64,000 bases of DNA from Leptospira sp. Lineage in GTDB: Bacteria; Spirochaetota; Leptospiria; Leptospirales; Leptospiraceae. The first letter of the stretch is position 1. Each line of letters begins with the position of its first letter. The stretch is from positions 1-64,000 of the forward strand of contig PEQN01000006.1 of the NCBI GenBank assembly GCA_002786225.1. The letters run 5' to 3'. The notes beneath the pieces are model-generated. The model did not search any database and had not been told where the DNA came from. It saw nothing but the letters and a program-made list of their open reading frames with translations. Made by a program: the position numbers and the translations under genes. Shown piece by piece: positions 54,539-64,000 of this stretch.

Positions 54539-55879
54539 TTAAATCCTTGATTCTAAAACTTTCATTACCTTTTCAATATTAGCTTCGCATTCGACAATAC
54601 GGTTGATTAGACGAGAATCTGTGTTCGGAATCTCGCCCTTATGGTACTGAACTTTAAATTCTGTAAATTTTAATCCATGAGCAGTTGAAATTACAACAAC
54701 TTTATCATTCTTTTGGATATTTCCCGATTCGACTAGCTTGAAAGTAGCTGCCAATGCAACTCCCGTATGAGGGCAATTGTACAAACCATAGCGATCTGCT
54801 CTGTGTGCGGCGTCCGAGAGTTCTTCTTCAGTAGCGATTTCCACAACTCCTTGAAACTTCTGCAAAATTTTTACTGCTTTTTTTACTGAAACAGGATCCC
54901 CAATTTGAATCGCTGATGCTAAAGTTTTCTTTGCTGTGATAGGAGAGAATTCTTTATAACCTGATTTAAAGGATGCATACAGTGGGCTTGCATTCGCTGC
55001 CTGAGCTAGACATATTCTAGGGAGTTTATCGATCAATCCAAGATCCTTCATCATTTCAAACCCTTTGCCAAGAGCAGAAACATTTCCCAAATTCCCACCG
55101 GGAATCACAACCCAATCAGGAACCTGCCAAGCCAATTGCTGTGCTATCTCTATAGAAATTGTTTTCTGGCCTTCAATTCGAAGTGAATTCATAGAATTAG
55201 CAAGGTAGATATTTTTTCTTTGGGTGACTTGCTTCACAATATTCATACAACCATCAAAATCTGTTTCAAGTGCTAATACAAGTGCTCCATTCGAGACGGG
55301 TTGAATCAACTGTGCAGCTGAGACCTTATTGGCTGGTAGAAAAATGATAGAAGGAATCCCAGCCTTTGCCGCATAGGATGCTAGAGCCGCAGAAGTATCA
55401 CCCGTTGAGGCACATGCCACCGCTTGGATGTCTTGGCCCTCAGCTCTCATTTGGTTCACCTGGGAAACCAAAACTGTCATACCAAGATCCTTAAAGCTAC
55501 CTGTGTGGGAAATTCCACACTGCTTGACAAAGAGTCCAGAGAGACCAAGTTCTTTTGCAAGACGACCAGTATCGTATAAATGAGAATTCCCTTCTCCCGA
55601 ACTTACAATATTTTCATCATCGATACTGGGAAGAACCCATTCCTTCTTGGACCAGACTCCAGAATTGTTTGGTTTATGAATAGAGCCTAGCCTGGAATCA
55701 AACTTTTCTCTCCATTGCTTTCCGGAAAGTTTAGAAAGTTCATTGATATCATGTGAAACTTCTAAGAGCTCACCATCATCCTTGCAAGTATAGATGATTT
55801 CATTTAAAGGATACTTGCGACCACAACCTTCTTTGATACATTGGAATTCAGCGTTAAATTTTGGTGTTGATAAAGACAT
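54539..55879 (-). CDS. thrC: Threonine synthase
   Basis: A PLP enzyme of about 446 residues that converts O-phosphohomoserine to threonine. ATG 55879 (MSLSTPKF) is chosen over the GTG at 55918. A zinc-ribbon-like N-terminus (FQCIKEGCGRKYPLN, YTCKDDGE) is followed by the PLP-fold core: the Schiff-base Lys in THTGSFKD (here SHTGSFKDLGM), ACASTGDTSAALASYAAKAG, FLPANKVSAAQL and VIPGGNLGNVSALG. These mark the bacterial threonine synthase branch. It is divergent from lepB with 47 bases between the starts, and is followed by the GHKL protein after 2 bases. Confidence 0.93.
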   Translation of the reverse strand: MSLSTPKFNAEFQCIKEGCGRKYPLNEIIYTCKDDGELLEVSHDINELSKLSGKQWREKFDSRLGSIHKPNNSGVWSKKEWVLPSIDDENIVSSGEGNSHLYDTGRLAKELGLSGLFVKQCGISHTGSFKDLGMTVLVSQVNQMRAEGQDIQAVACASTGDTSAALASYAAKAGIPSIIFLPANKVSAAQLIQPVSNGALVLALETDFDGCMNIVKQVTQRKNIYLANSMNSLRIEGQKTISIEIAQQLAWQVPDWVVIPGGNLGNVSALGKGFEMMKDLGLIDKLPRICLAQAANASPLYASFKSGYKEFSPITAKKTLASAIQIGDPVSVKKAVKILQKFQGVVEIATEEELSDAAHRADRYGLYNCPHTGVALAATFKLVESGNIQKNDKVVVISTAHGLKFTEFKVQYHKGEIPNTDSRLINRIVECEANIEKVMKVLESRI

Positions 55880-55926
55880 GCAGATTCTAATGTTTTTATA
55901 TTGTAGAAGAAATTCCACGATTTTTT

Positions 55927-56532
55927 ATGGGGAAGCGAGAGAACATAGAGAAATTGAACCAAAAACCCTATTCTAAACTACTTAGACGATTTCGGTATTT
56001 TCTGATTTTAGCTTTGGTTGCTATTCTCATAAGAACCTTTATCTTTCAAATCTATGTAGTTAGTGGTAATTCCATGGCACCAACCCTACGAAATGGAGAC
56101 ATAGTTTTTGTTAGCAAGCTTGGATTTCCTGTTTTTGGAGAATTTTTCCCTTTTGATTTTATCTATGGAAATCCATCTCTGAATCGACTTGATATTGTTA
56201 TCTTCGAAGACCAAAATTCTGAAACAAGCATCAAAAGATTGGTTGGGGAACCTTCTGAATACTACGAAATTAATTATGGCAAGGTAATGATTGAATCAAA
56301 TGTCTTGCAAGAAGAATATCTTCCAGACGGCTCATTGACCTCTGAACCTTCCAATAGTATGTTCTACCAATTTCCTAATAGTCCATTTTTAGAAATGCAA
56401 AAATCTGGCAGGATACCAGATAACTATTATTTGTTGTTAGGCGATAATAGAGAATACAGCACAGATTCAAGAAGTTTCGGCTTAGTTCCATTAGAGAAAA
56501 TGCGTGGCAAGGTTTTCTATACATTCCAATGA
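55927..56532 (+). CDS. lepB: Signal peptidase I
   Basis: A 201-residue inner-membrane peptidase that removes Sec signal peptides. One N-terminal span (YFLILALVAILIRTFIF) is followed by the nucleophile Ser49 (VVSGNSMAPTLRNGD) and the general-base Lys103 (ETSIKRLVG). Box E is LLGDNREYSTDSRSFG. All catalytic boxes are intact. The stop overlaps the next start (ATGATG at 56529), so it is co-translated with the penicillin-binding protein gene. Confidence 0.95.
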   Translation: MGKRENIEKLNQKPYSKLLRRFRYFLILALVAILIRTFIFQIYVVSGNSMAPTLRNGDIVFVSKLGFPVFGEFFPFDFIYGNPSLNRLDIVIFEDQNSETSIKRLVGEPSEYYEINYGKVMIESNVLQEEYLPDGSLTSEPSNSMFYQFPNSPFLEMQKSGRIPDNYYLLLGDNREYSTDSRSFGLVPLEKMRGKVFYTFQ

Positions 56533-58343
56533 TGCAACTTCAGAAAACTAGACTAACGTACTTCATTGGCTTTATATTTATACTCTTTAATCTACTTCTT
56601 GTTCGTGTAGTTTATTTAGTTTTCTTCAATGATAAAATCAAGAATTATCAAATCAATAAAAATGTAAAACGAGGAATGATTCTAGACAAGAGAGGCATTG
56701 AGCTATCGGTCTCTACAGAATCTGCAACCATAGGTATCAATCCAGCAAACGTATATGATCCTTATTTTACAGCCCAATACCTTTCAGAACCTTTAAATAT
56801 TCCTCAAGATAAATTAGAATCAACAATTAAGGAAAAATCAAATTACTTTTTGCTGAAGAGAGAAATAGATAAAGATATAGGAAATAAAATTGCTAACCTA
56901 GCCTTGCCTGGAGTTCGCGTAGAAAAAGAATTCAAAAGAATCTACCCCCAAGGAAAACTCGCTTCAAATTTACTTGGCTTTACTGGTCTGGATGATGATA
57001 AGGCTTTGGCTGGACTTGAAAATGAATACAATCTAGAATTGATGTCTCCACCAAATAGCTCCTCGGAACGTGGCAATGATATCCATCTCTCTCTGGATAG
57101 TTTAATACAATACAATCTTGAAAAAGCTTTGGCGAAAGTATATAAATCCACTGAATCTACAAGAGCGATAGGAATCTTTATGGATATTGATACAGGTGAT
57201 ATCCTAGCTATGGCTAGTTATCCAAATTTTGATCCCAATCAATACAATAATTATCCTTCAAACAACCATACCAACTGGGCGATACGACATGTGTATGAAC
57301 CAGGAAGTACGATGAAAATTTTTATTGCTCTAATGCTTGCCAACGAAGGTGTGCTAGGTGATAATGAACGTTTCTATTGTCCTGGTTATATAGAATTTGG
57401 CAATTCCTTGATTCGTTGCACAGATAAACATGGATCTGTAAACTTGGAAGAAATATTACAATATTCCTGCAATGTGGGTATTATCAAGGCTTCGCAAAAG
57501 GTCTCAGATAAAATATTCCATTCCTATTTAGAAAAATTTCATTTTGGCAAAAGGACAGGCTTTCTTAGCAACGAGAACAAGGGCTATCTACCCCCTTTAA
57601 ATAAATGGAAGCAATCTACTCCTTATTTTTTATCTATAGGCCAAGGACTTTCTGTAACCCCCATACAACTTGTAGCATCCGCTGCAAGTGTAGTGAACGG
57701 TGGAAGATTTATCAATCCTAGACCCGTAACAAAAATTACCAACTCTTATGGCGAGCTAGTTCACCAATTTAGTGTTAAATCTACAGATATAGGAATCAAG
57801 AAGTCATCTCGTGATTCCATCCTTAAAGCAATGACTAAGGTTGTAAAATCGGGAACAGGAAAGAATGCTTACTTAGCAGACATTAGTATAGCTGGCAAAA
57901 CTGGAACCGGTCAAAAGGCAACACCAGGAAAAGGATACCAAGAAGGACTTTGGTCAGCGTCTTTTCTTGGCTTTTTCCCTGCTGAAAATCCTAAAATAGT
58001 AGGTTTAATTCTTTTTGATGAACCAGCGGGCAATGTGTATTCTGGAGGAGGTCTTGCGGCACCAGTGTTTCGAGAAGTTGTAGAAGGAATTCTTCCCTTA
58101 CTGGATCGCAATGAACCACTTTTAAGTTATAAATTAAAACACATCCAACCTAAAAAGTTTCTAGTCAACCCAAACCTCGCTCCAAATTTAATAGGACTGA
58201 GCTTAATAGAAGCTATTGCTGCCTTGAATGATGCTAAGATTCGATTCACAGTCTCTGGAAGTGGCTTTGTCCTAGATCAAACTCCTAAGCCTGGAGAACC
58301 AATCAATGATAAATCAGTTATTCGCCTAACTCTTGAAAAATGA
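56529..58343 (+). CDS. Division/elongation transpeptidase (FtsI/PBP2-like) with PASTA domain
   Basis: A 604-residue class B penicillin-binding protein. One N-terminal membrane helix (TYFIGFIFILFNLLLVRVVY) precedes the dimerisation region (KRGMILDKRGIELSVSTE). The transpeptidase domain has Ser260-x2-Lys263 (EPGSTMKI), Ser313-x-Asn315 (YSCNVG) and Lys457-Thr-Gly (GKTGTGQK). A C-terminal PASTA unit follows (APNLIGLSLIEAIAALND). It cross-links septal or cylindrical peptidoglycan. Coupled to lepB upstream and to the DUF115 gene downstream by 4-base overlaps. Confidence 0.93.
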   Translation: MMQLQKTRLTYFIGFIFILFNLLLVRVVYLVFFNDKIKNYQINKNVKRGMILDKRGIELSVSTESATIGINPANVYDPYFTAQYLSEPLNIPQDKLESTIKEKSNYFLLKREIDKDIGNKIANLALPGVRVEKEFKRIYPQGKLASNLLGFTGLDDDKALAGLENEYNLELMSPPNSSSERGNDIHLSLDSLIQYNLEKALAKVYKSTESTRAIGIFMDIDTGDILAMASYPNFDPNQYNNYPSNNHTNWAIRHVYEPGSTMKIFIALMLANEGVLGDNERFYCPGYIEFGNSLIRCTDKHGSVNLEEILQYSCNVGIIKASQKVSDKIFHSYLEKFHFGKRTGFLSNENKGYLPPLNKWKQSTPYFLSIGQGLSVTPIQLVASAASVVNGGRFINPRPVTKITNSYGELVHQFSVKSTDIGIKKSSRDSILKAMTKVVKSGTGKNAYLADISIAGKTGTGQKATPGKGYQEGLWSASFLGFFPAENPKIVGLILFDEPAGNVYSGGGLAAPVFREVVEGILPLLDRNEPLLSYKLKHIQPKKFLVNPNLAPNLIGLSLIEAIAALNDAKIRFTVSGSGFVLDQTPKPGEPINDKSVIRLTLEK

Positions 58344-60265
58344 ATTCTATCTATCAGAAAAATATTCAATCCTTAAATGAAAAAATACGAAATATTTTAT
58401 CTAAGATCCAAGAGATTGAAATGTTGGATTTTGTATTGGAGGAAGCTAAGACTAAAGTTCCTATACTTAGAATTGAAAATCACTACCTTCATAGCAAGCA
58501 TGATCCCATTAAAGAAGCATCAAGATTTGCAACCGAACTTCCTTATGATGGAAAAGAAAGAATTTATTTATACATAGGTGCGGGTCTAGGTTATATCATT
58601 CAAGAGTCACTTGCTAAAGAGAATCTAAGTCATTGTTGGATAGAATCCGATCCAAGGATTCTCAAATTGGCTTTAAGTCTTTATGATTATTCATCTTATC
58701 TTATAAATCAAAAATTACAAATTCTAATTCATCCTTTCACAGAAGATGATTTATATGAAGCCTTTAAAGGTAAGTCCACAGTTCCAGTAACACTAGTGCC
58801 TCATAGAGCAAGCTTCCAATGGAAGGAAAAAGAATACATTTCGATTAAATTTATCTGCGAAAAGTTTTTTCATAAGAAAGATGTAAATCTAGCAACCTTA
58901 GTTCGATTTGAGAAAATCTGGACTAAAAATATGATCTTGAATCTACCAAGTCTCATAGATCTGCAACCTGTCTCAAGATTATTTGGAATTGCAAAGGACT
59001 GTAATATACTTGTTGTTTGTGCTGGTCCTTCTTTAACAGAAAGTATACCTGAAATTATAAAGTATAGAGATCAATTTATACTTATTGTGGTTGATACAGC
59101 ACTTGCAATTTTAGATGCCTCAGGAATTGAACCTGATTTAATTTATTCTGTAGATCCTCAATCATTAAACAGTTATTATCTGGAAGGATACAAGGGAAAA
59201 GGGAAATTAATTTTTGATCCAACATCAACTTACTTAAGTCTACGATTGAATATTGGTCCCAAGGAAGGATTCTTTTCATCTTCTCCTTTTCCTTTCATTA
59301 AAATCCTGGATGAAGTTTCTCAAGAAGAAATTGGTGAGATTCCATATGGAGGTTCTGTATCTACCAATGCTATAGCTCTTGCTAAACTCATGGATGCAGA
59401 TAAAATTTATATTACTGGTCAAGATCTTGCTTTTTCCCACAAACTCGCCCATGCCAAAGGTGCGATCTTGGAAGAAAGATTAAATCATCTTGAATCCAGA
59501 AAATTCAGAAGAGAAAAGCACAACCAATTTCAATTGAGTGCATTACCAAAATTATGGGAAAAGAGTTTAGATGGCAAGAAGATTCACACAAATGAAAAGT
59601 TAGTTATCTTCCGAAATTGGTTTCAAGAAAATGCAAAAGAAGTCATCAATCTAACAAATTCAGGATTAAGCATAGAGGGATTGCGTACGTCCCATTTTCA
59701 AGATGAATTTGAGAATTCTCAAAGAACCATTTTAGAAGAAGATTCTAAGAAAGAAATTATTGCCAAGCAATCAAGCAAATTCAAAGAAAAAATGGATCTC
59801 ATTCGAAATACACAAGAACGAATTCAATCCCTCTGCTTAGAAAAAAAAGCCTGGCTGCAACCTAAAGCCTTACTCAAGAGTTTAACAGAATTGCAGATTC
59901 AGCTGAAGGAATTTTTACCTGAAGTTGAAAAGGGAGTCAAGCTAAGTTCATTGATATATAAAAACATAGAATCAGGTTCTGAAAATGCTGAATATCTTTC
60001 CAAGAAAATCCAAGAAATGAATCAAGTTGATGAAGCAGTGTCTACTCGAAAAAATTTAAATCAAATACTTTCTACTAGTTTACAAAGAGTAATTTTCTCA
60101 GTTACAGAAGGGTATGAGGCCAACCTCAGCGTCCAAGAAAGAGAAAATGAAAGGCTAGGAATCGCAAAAAAATCCATACTACTCTATGAAGGATTGAGAA
60201 ATTCCATCCAAAATTTCAAATTCCATATCTCCAGAGTCATACTGCAATTATCAGATGAATCATAA
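58340..60265 (+). CDS. DUF115/Maf-type motility accessory protein
   Basis: A 641-residue protein of the DUF115/6-hydroxymethylpterin pyrophosphokinase MptE-like family that includes the Campylobacter/Clostridium motility accessory factors implicated in flagellin glycosylation. The core has ILVVCAGPSLTESIPEI (near 227), the SGIEPDLIYSVDPQ segment, GGSVSTNAIALAKLM and KIYITGQDLAFSHKLAHAKG. The C-terminal 200 residues are coiled-coil-like. In spirochaetes it may modify flagellar filament proteins, although no flagellar gene is in the window. It is coupled to the PBP gene by an ATGA overlap, an odd partner. Confidence 0.85.
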   Translation: MNSIYQKNIQSLNEKIRNILSKIQEIEMLDFVLEEAKTKVPILRIENHYLHSKHDPIKEASRFATELPYDGKERIYLYIGAGLGYIIQESLAKENLSHCWIESDPRILKLALSLYDYSSYLINQKLQILIHPFTEDDLYEAFKGKSTVPVTLVPHRASFQWKEKEYISIKFICEKFFHKKDVNLATLVRFEKIWTKNMILNLPSLIDLQPVSRLFGIAKDCNILVVCAGPSLTESIPEIIKYRDQFILIVVDTALAILDASGIEPDLIYSVDPQSLNSYYLEGYKGKGKLIFDPTSTYLSLRLNIGPKEGFFSSSPFPFIKILDEVSQEEIGEIPYGGSVSTNAIALAKLMDADKIYITGQDLAFSHKLAHAKGAILEERLNHLESRKFRREKHNQFQLSALPKLWEKSLDGKKIHTNEKLVIFRNWFQENAKEVINLTNSGLSIEGLRTSHFQDEFENSQRTILEEDSKKEIIAKQSSKFKEKMDLIRNTQERIQSLCLEKKAWLQPKALLKSLTELQIQLKEFLPEVEKGVKLSSLIYKNIESGSENAEYLSKKIQEMNQVDEAVSTRKNLNQILSTSLQRVIFSVTEGYEANLSVQERENERLGIAKKSILLYEGLRNSIQNFKFHISRVILQLSDES

Positions 60266-60319
60266 TTTTTTGTTTTTCTTTGCAATTATAATTTTGAAGA
60301 AACAACCGATAGATCTAGT

Positions 60320-60823
60320 ATGATGCTTTCAAAAAATAAAAAATACTATCCTTGGGTTCTTCTTATTTCTTGCTTTAATATCATATCTTGCGCTAGCAAA
60401 ACACAGATACCGATAGAAGAACCACCTAAGAAATCAATCAGAGAACAATTGAGCAAAGAGACTCGTGATTCTATTCTACTTTCTGATAGAGTTGTATATT
60501 ATGAACTTCCTGAAACATCGATAACACAAAATCCTGAAGACTATTTAACTTTCTCTCAACCAGTAAAAAATTCAACTTATATTGATAGGTTTAAGACCTT
60601 GGTTACTTCCAAGGAACAGACTTATTTAGAAAAGCCACCTAATAACTGTTTGCCGACTTATAACTCCGCCTTAGTTTTTACTATTAGTGAAAAGAAAAAT
60701 ATTATTTTATTCTCAATAAACTGTGCTGTATTGTTTCTCTACAATGATAAACTGTTTGTAGACATCTCAGAAAATCTAAATCAATTGGAAGACAACTTCC
60801 GAATGATTCGATCTGGAAGATAA
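60320..60823 (+). CDS. Putative lipoprotein, function unknown
   Basis: A 167-residue protein. A hydrophobic signal (WVLLISCFNIISC) gives a lipidatable Cys. The mature part is charged and Pro-rich near the start (IPIEEPPKKSIREQLSKE) and beta-like in the middle (LVFTISEKKNIILFSINCAVLFLY). No family is recognised. It is followed by a hairpin that may end this and the convergent transcript. Confidence 0.65.
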   Translation: MMLSKNKKYYPWVLLISCFNIISCASKTQIPIEEPPKKSIREQLSKETRDSILLSDRVVYYELPETSITQNPEDYLTFSQPVKNSTYIDRFKTLVTSKEQTYLEKPPNNCLPTYNSALVFTISEKKNIILFSINCAVLFLYNDKLFVDISENLNQLEDNFRMIRSGR

Positions 60824-60867
60824 TTCAAGAAAAATATACTATGCTAATTTAAAAAAAATCTGGTTTT

Positions 60868-60897
60868 GATGGAATTGTTTTATTTACCAATTCCATC
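60868..60897. terminator. Possible bidirectional terminator
   Basis: GATGGAATTG (60868-60877) and CAATTCCATC (60888-60897) pair perfectly over 10 bases with a 10-base T-rich loop. It lies between the convergent genes ending at 60823 and 60897 and touches the stop of the latter. The U tract is weak on the plus strand; leftward AAAACCAGATTTTTTTT follows. Confidence 0.55.
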
Positions 60898-61877
60898 TAT
60901 TGACTTGGTAGATAAGAAAAATACACATCTGTACTAAATGGAATCTCTTTAGAAAAATAGACATTAACTTCTACTGGAAAGCTTTTTAATGCTGGAATTT
61001 TATAATCTTCCTTATCCGTGGCAAGATATTTTCTCTCCAAACCTATAATCGATCCATCTTTGTTTCGCATAACAATTATAATTTGCGGAAAGCCAATAAT
61101 AGAATTTGTTTTATTGATGAAATTTGTTTTGTAAGTCATAGTATAATTTGATTTTGTCCAGCGTCCTGGTCCAAATGAAACTTGAACATCCTGGATTTTA
61201 TTTTGGTAAAAAGGTTCACTGTCGGCATAGAAAAACAACTCTCCTTTTCCATCCCATCCTTTTACATAAATTTCAAAAGGTACTTTTTCACCTGGCAAAG
61301 TGAACGCATTATAAGAACTTCCATCATAATATTTCGTAGAATCCTTTTCTAAAGTTACGGAAACCCGGATTGGACCTAGAGTTTTAGAAGTAACATTTTC
61401 AACGATGCCAAAAATCTTGACATCATTTCCTGAATTAAGAATTGAAAACTCATTTATGTTTCCTATCGTCTCACCAGTAGTTTCTACTTCTTCGGTTGAA
61501 ACCGTATTTGCATTTGGTTCAGTGGCATCCGTATCAGAGCTAGAGGATGAGTTCAAAGCAACTTCTATTTCTTCCATAATGCTATTGAAGAGATTTTTCT
61601 TATCTTCCAACCATATTCCAAGACTTTCAGTGATGTTTAGGTTGGAATTTCCAGTTGCAGTAACATTAACACCAGGATCGGTCTCAGTTGTGGTATCATA
61701 ATTTGAAAAATTGAAATAAGCATAAATGGCTCCTGCTATTACAACTAGGAACATTAGATTCTTCAAAGCACTGCCAATATTTCCAGCTGTGCTTCCGCCA
61801 TGTTCAAAAGTTTTCTGATCTGGAAAATACTTTCCTTCATGATCGTTATGTTTATATGGCTCTCTAAAATCCGTCAT
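60897..61877 (-). CDS. Membrane-anchored protein with FxLYD-like domain
   Basis: A 326-residue protein: a short charged cytoplasmic N-terminus, one span (LMFLVVIAGAIYAYFNF), a Ser/Thr/Asp-rich stretch (about 70-150), and a beta-sandwich-like C-terminal region. That region has FSILNSGNDVKIFGIVENVT, GPIRVSVTLEKDSTKYYDGS, GEKVPFEIYVKGWDG and a second similar unit. Such FxLYD-like domains are extracytoplasmic and poorly understood. It is convergent with the lipoprotein at 60320 and divergent from the LpxR-like gene. Confidence 0.68.
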   Translation of the reverse strand: MTDFREPYKHNDHEGKYFPDQKTFEHGGSTAGNIGSALKNLMFLVVIAGAIYAYFNFSNYDTTTETDPGVNVTATGNSNLNITESLGIWLEDKKNLFNSIMEEIEVALNSSSSSDTDATEPNANTVSTEEVETTGETIGNINEFSILNSGNDVKIFGIVENVTSKTLGPIRVSVTLEKDSTKYYDGSSYNAFTLPGEKVPFEIYVKGWDGKGELFFYADSEPFYQNKIQDVQVSFGPGRWTKSNYTMTYKTNFINKTNSIIGFPQIIIVMRNKDGSIIGLERKYLATDKEDYKIPALKSFPVEVNVYFSKEIPFSTDVYFSYLPSQ

Positions 61878-62004
61878 AGTGTACCTAACCTACCGTCTTA
61901 TACTTTCTAATGATACAAAATCTTTTGTCAATTATTAAATTCTTTCATTCTACCAGACTCAAGGATATTTTGCAAAATATAGCAAATTATTTGAAATTTT
62001 GGTT

Positions 62005-62030
62005 TTGCACTTTTTATTTGTTAGGTGCAA
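62005..62030. repeat. Inverted repeat in the divergent promoter region
   Basis: TTGCAC (62005-62010) and GTGCAA (62025-62030) are inverted with a 14-base spacer in the 186-base region 61878-62063 between divergent genes. It may be an operator; nothing else is clear there. Confidence 0.3.
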
Positions 62031-62063
62031 TATTCATTCTCATATTTGGAGAAAATTTATAAA

Positions 62064-63509
62064 ATGAAAAAATTCATAAGTATAGCATCTTTCCTTTCCT
62101 TACTGGTGAGCATTCCAATTTTTACTCAGAGTCAAGTTCGATTTATTTCTGAAAACGATGGCTATGGAAGCTTTTCGGATCGTTATTATACCAATGGTGG
62201 CAGATTAGAATTTCATACTGTCGCTAGGGAATCAAACTTAACTCGTTACCTTCTTTCAGGCTACAACGACCTTTATGTAGGTTCTAATGATAATACCAAA
62301 CATTGGATGGGGCTTTCTGTAGGACAAGAATTCTATACGCCTACCAATATTACCAAGGCAGATATTTCATACGGAGATAGACCTTATTCAAGTAGAGCCT
62401 ACTTTGGCAATTCATTAACTTCTTGGACAGACAACCGTTCCGTTACAACTGAATTAGAATTTGGTATGATTGGTCCTTCTGTAGGAGGAAAGACAGCTCA
62501 GAAAAAATTTCATAACTACATAGGCTCCCCTATCCCAGAAGGTTGGGACAGTCAAGTTCCCAACTCTGGAACATTCGCTTTAAAAACAGATGTCAGGACA
62601 TATTATCATCCGTACTTCGGAACTCATTACAATGTAAATCTGGGCTCTGCAAACACAGACGCTTCCTTTGGATTCATCTTTCGATTAGGAAATGTGGGAA
62701 GAACCCCAGGCCCTGGATTCTCCGCTTTACAACCGGGTCCGCCTATACTGAAAGAAGAGAGCAACGGTTTTTGGTATTTTTATCTAAATCCAGGTGGAAC
62801 CTTCCAAGCCTACAATGCAACCTTGGAAGGAAATATTGGCGATAAGAGAAGATTTAGTTCAACACAAAGTGGTTCACTTTTTTCTTCTAATGCTAACCTA
62901 TACCAACTCGATAACGATCCGAATACCTTTTTAGGAAATATTGTTCTTGAAAATCTAAGTAAAGATAATGGAAATAATACCCTAGAACGATTTGCACTCT
63001 TTAATTTATTTTTAGGGCAAGGTTCTAACAATCCTAATGATTTTGCAATAAATTATTTATTATTTAATAATATCTTTAATTCTTCGGAACAAATTGAATC
63101 AGGTTTTCGAATCTTTTTAATTCAAAATCTTTTAGATGACTGGAATACATTAGGTGATCAACAAAAAATTATTGCCCTCTATTCCTTATTCAGACCGGAA
63201 GCAACTAAGTTAAATCCTGTGGTAAAATATCTTTCTTATGAATTGCTATCTTCGTATATTTTAGATCCTAACCAAAGAATTCTTTTCTTGGAACTTCTTA
63301 GACAAAACTTTGCAGAAACAGAAGGTAGAACATATGTGGCAGGTGTCAAACGTGCAGTTGGATTTATTCGAGCTGGTTTTGTTTTGGTGACGGATGGCGG
63401 AACTTTATTTTCATTGAATTATAGTTATTCTACTATTGATTTTCAATCAGCTAAAGGTCTGCCGCAACAGCACCAATGGTTGGGATTTCAACTTGGTAAG
63501 GTCTTTTAA
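62064..63509 (+). CDS. LpxR-family outer-membrane lipid A deacylase-like protein with insertion
   Basis: A 481-residue outer-membrane protein from ATG 62064 (MKKFISIASF, signal to FTQS); the GTG at 62025 is rejected. The opening of the mature chain, VRFISENDGYGSFSDRYYTNGG, matches LpxR (DUF2219), including the Asn-Asp pair and the following D..YT.G. KFHNYIG likely carries the catalytic His. LpxR removes the 3'-acyloxyacyl chains of lipid A with calcium. The usual length is about 320 residues; the extra 130 residues (about 290-425: LERFALFNLFLGQ, FRIFLIQNLLDDW) form a helical segment between barrel strands. The last strands resume the barrel (RAGFVLVTDGGTLFSLNYS). Confidence 0.78.
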   Translation: MKKFISIASFLSLLVSIPIFTQSQVRFISENDGYGSFSDRYYTNGGRLEFHTVARESNLTRYLLSGYNDLYVGSNDNTKHWMGLSVGQEFYTPTNITKADISYGDRPYSSRAYFGNSLTSWTDNRSVTTELEFGMIGPSVGGKTAQKKFHNYIGSPIPEGWDSQVPNSGTFALKTDVRTYYHPYFGTHYNVNLGSANTDASFGFIFRLGNVGRTPGPGFSALQPGPPILKEESNGFWYFYLNPGGTFQAYNATLEGNIGDKRRFSSTQSGSLFSSNANLYQLDNDPNTFLGNIVLENLSKDNGNNTLERFALFNLFLGQGSNNPNDFAINYLLFNNIFNSSEQIESGFRIFLIQNLLDDWNTLGDQQKIIALYSLFRPEATKLNPVVKYLSYELLSSYILDPNQRILFLELLRQNFAETEGRTYVAGVKRAVGFIRAGFVLVTDGGTLFSLNYSYSTIDFQSAKGLPQQHQWLGFQLGKVF

Positions 63510-63533
63510 TATAACAAAAGGTAGATTGGTTAA

Positions 63534-64000
<467 letters not shown>

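Overview
The window is chromosomal DNA from an AT-rich Gram-negative spirochaete, most likely Leptospira or a close relative in the Leptospiraceae. This assignment is an inference from gene content. It rests on many exported proteins with loose spirochaete-type lipoboxes, a DUF5939 adenylate cyclase, an Amt-chemoreceptor fusion, an unusual short GlmU in a glmM-glmS-glmU run, a 7TMR-DISM histidine kinase, a UMF1-family permease and an LpxR-type outer-membrane deacylase. I see no phage, insertion sequence, CRISPR array or rRNA. Coding density is high, and only one gene-free stretch exceeds 300 bases (6929-7286).

Layout. 1-9200: a START-domain protein cut by the window edge, a short-chain dehydrogenase, and a leftward surface cluster (beta-structured lipoprotein, small lipoprotein, TonB-dependent receptor). 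That cluster is preceded by a Pho-box-like promoter and a 5' hairpin. A soluble class III cyclase diverges from it. 9200-13540: a phasin-like protein, a paraoxonase-like lipoprotein, and a PAS histidine kinase with a response regulator carrying its own ATPase output. 13600-20310: pyrD, an RNA uridine methyltransferase, a chemoreceptor, an outer-membrane protein, argG and coaD. 20350-29220: the Amt-chemoreceptor fusion, a lipoprotein, a WYL regulator coupled to a DUF2779 nuclease-like protein, and an esterase followed by a phospholipase C/P1-nuclease-type enzyme.

29290-41410: a YHS protein with an apparent internal deletion, DoxX, a UMF1 permease, a BFD-like ferredoxin, a RibD-like reductase, a monofunctional transglycosylase, a TonB-like protein, ruvB, htrA, a second chemoreceptor, a STAS protein, P-II with a sigma-54 promoter, an acyl-CoA carboxylase beta subunit and an alpha/beta hydrolase. 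41418-46240: the UDP-GlcNAc precursor run glmM-glmS-glmU, tRNA-Val and rpsT. 46348-50650: a five-gene operon of three unknown proteins, a thiolase-like protein without the normal active-site residues, and a bacteriohemerythrin.

50645-64000: a 7TMR-DISM histidine kinase split by one in-frame stop, a tail-anchored protein coupled to a GHKL ATPase and threonine synthase, then lepB-pbp2/ftsI-DUF115. Lipoprotein and membrane proteins follow, then an LpxR homologue with an inserted helical segment and the start of a GH1 beta-glucosidase.

The best leads for undescribed biology are the 46348-50650 operon with its degenerate thiolase, the WYL/DUF2779 pair, the Pho-box-driven lipoprotein/TonB-receptor unit with a structured leader, and the Amt-chemoreceptor fusion with a divergent signalling tip. 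Possible lesions or boundary puzzles are the split kinase, the shortened YHS protein and ruvB without a normal start codon.
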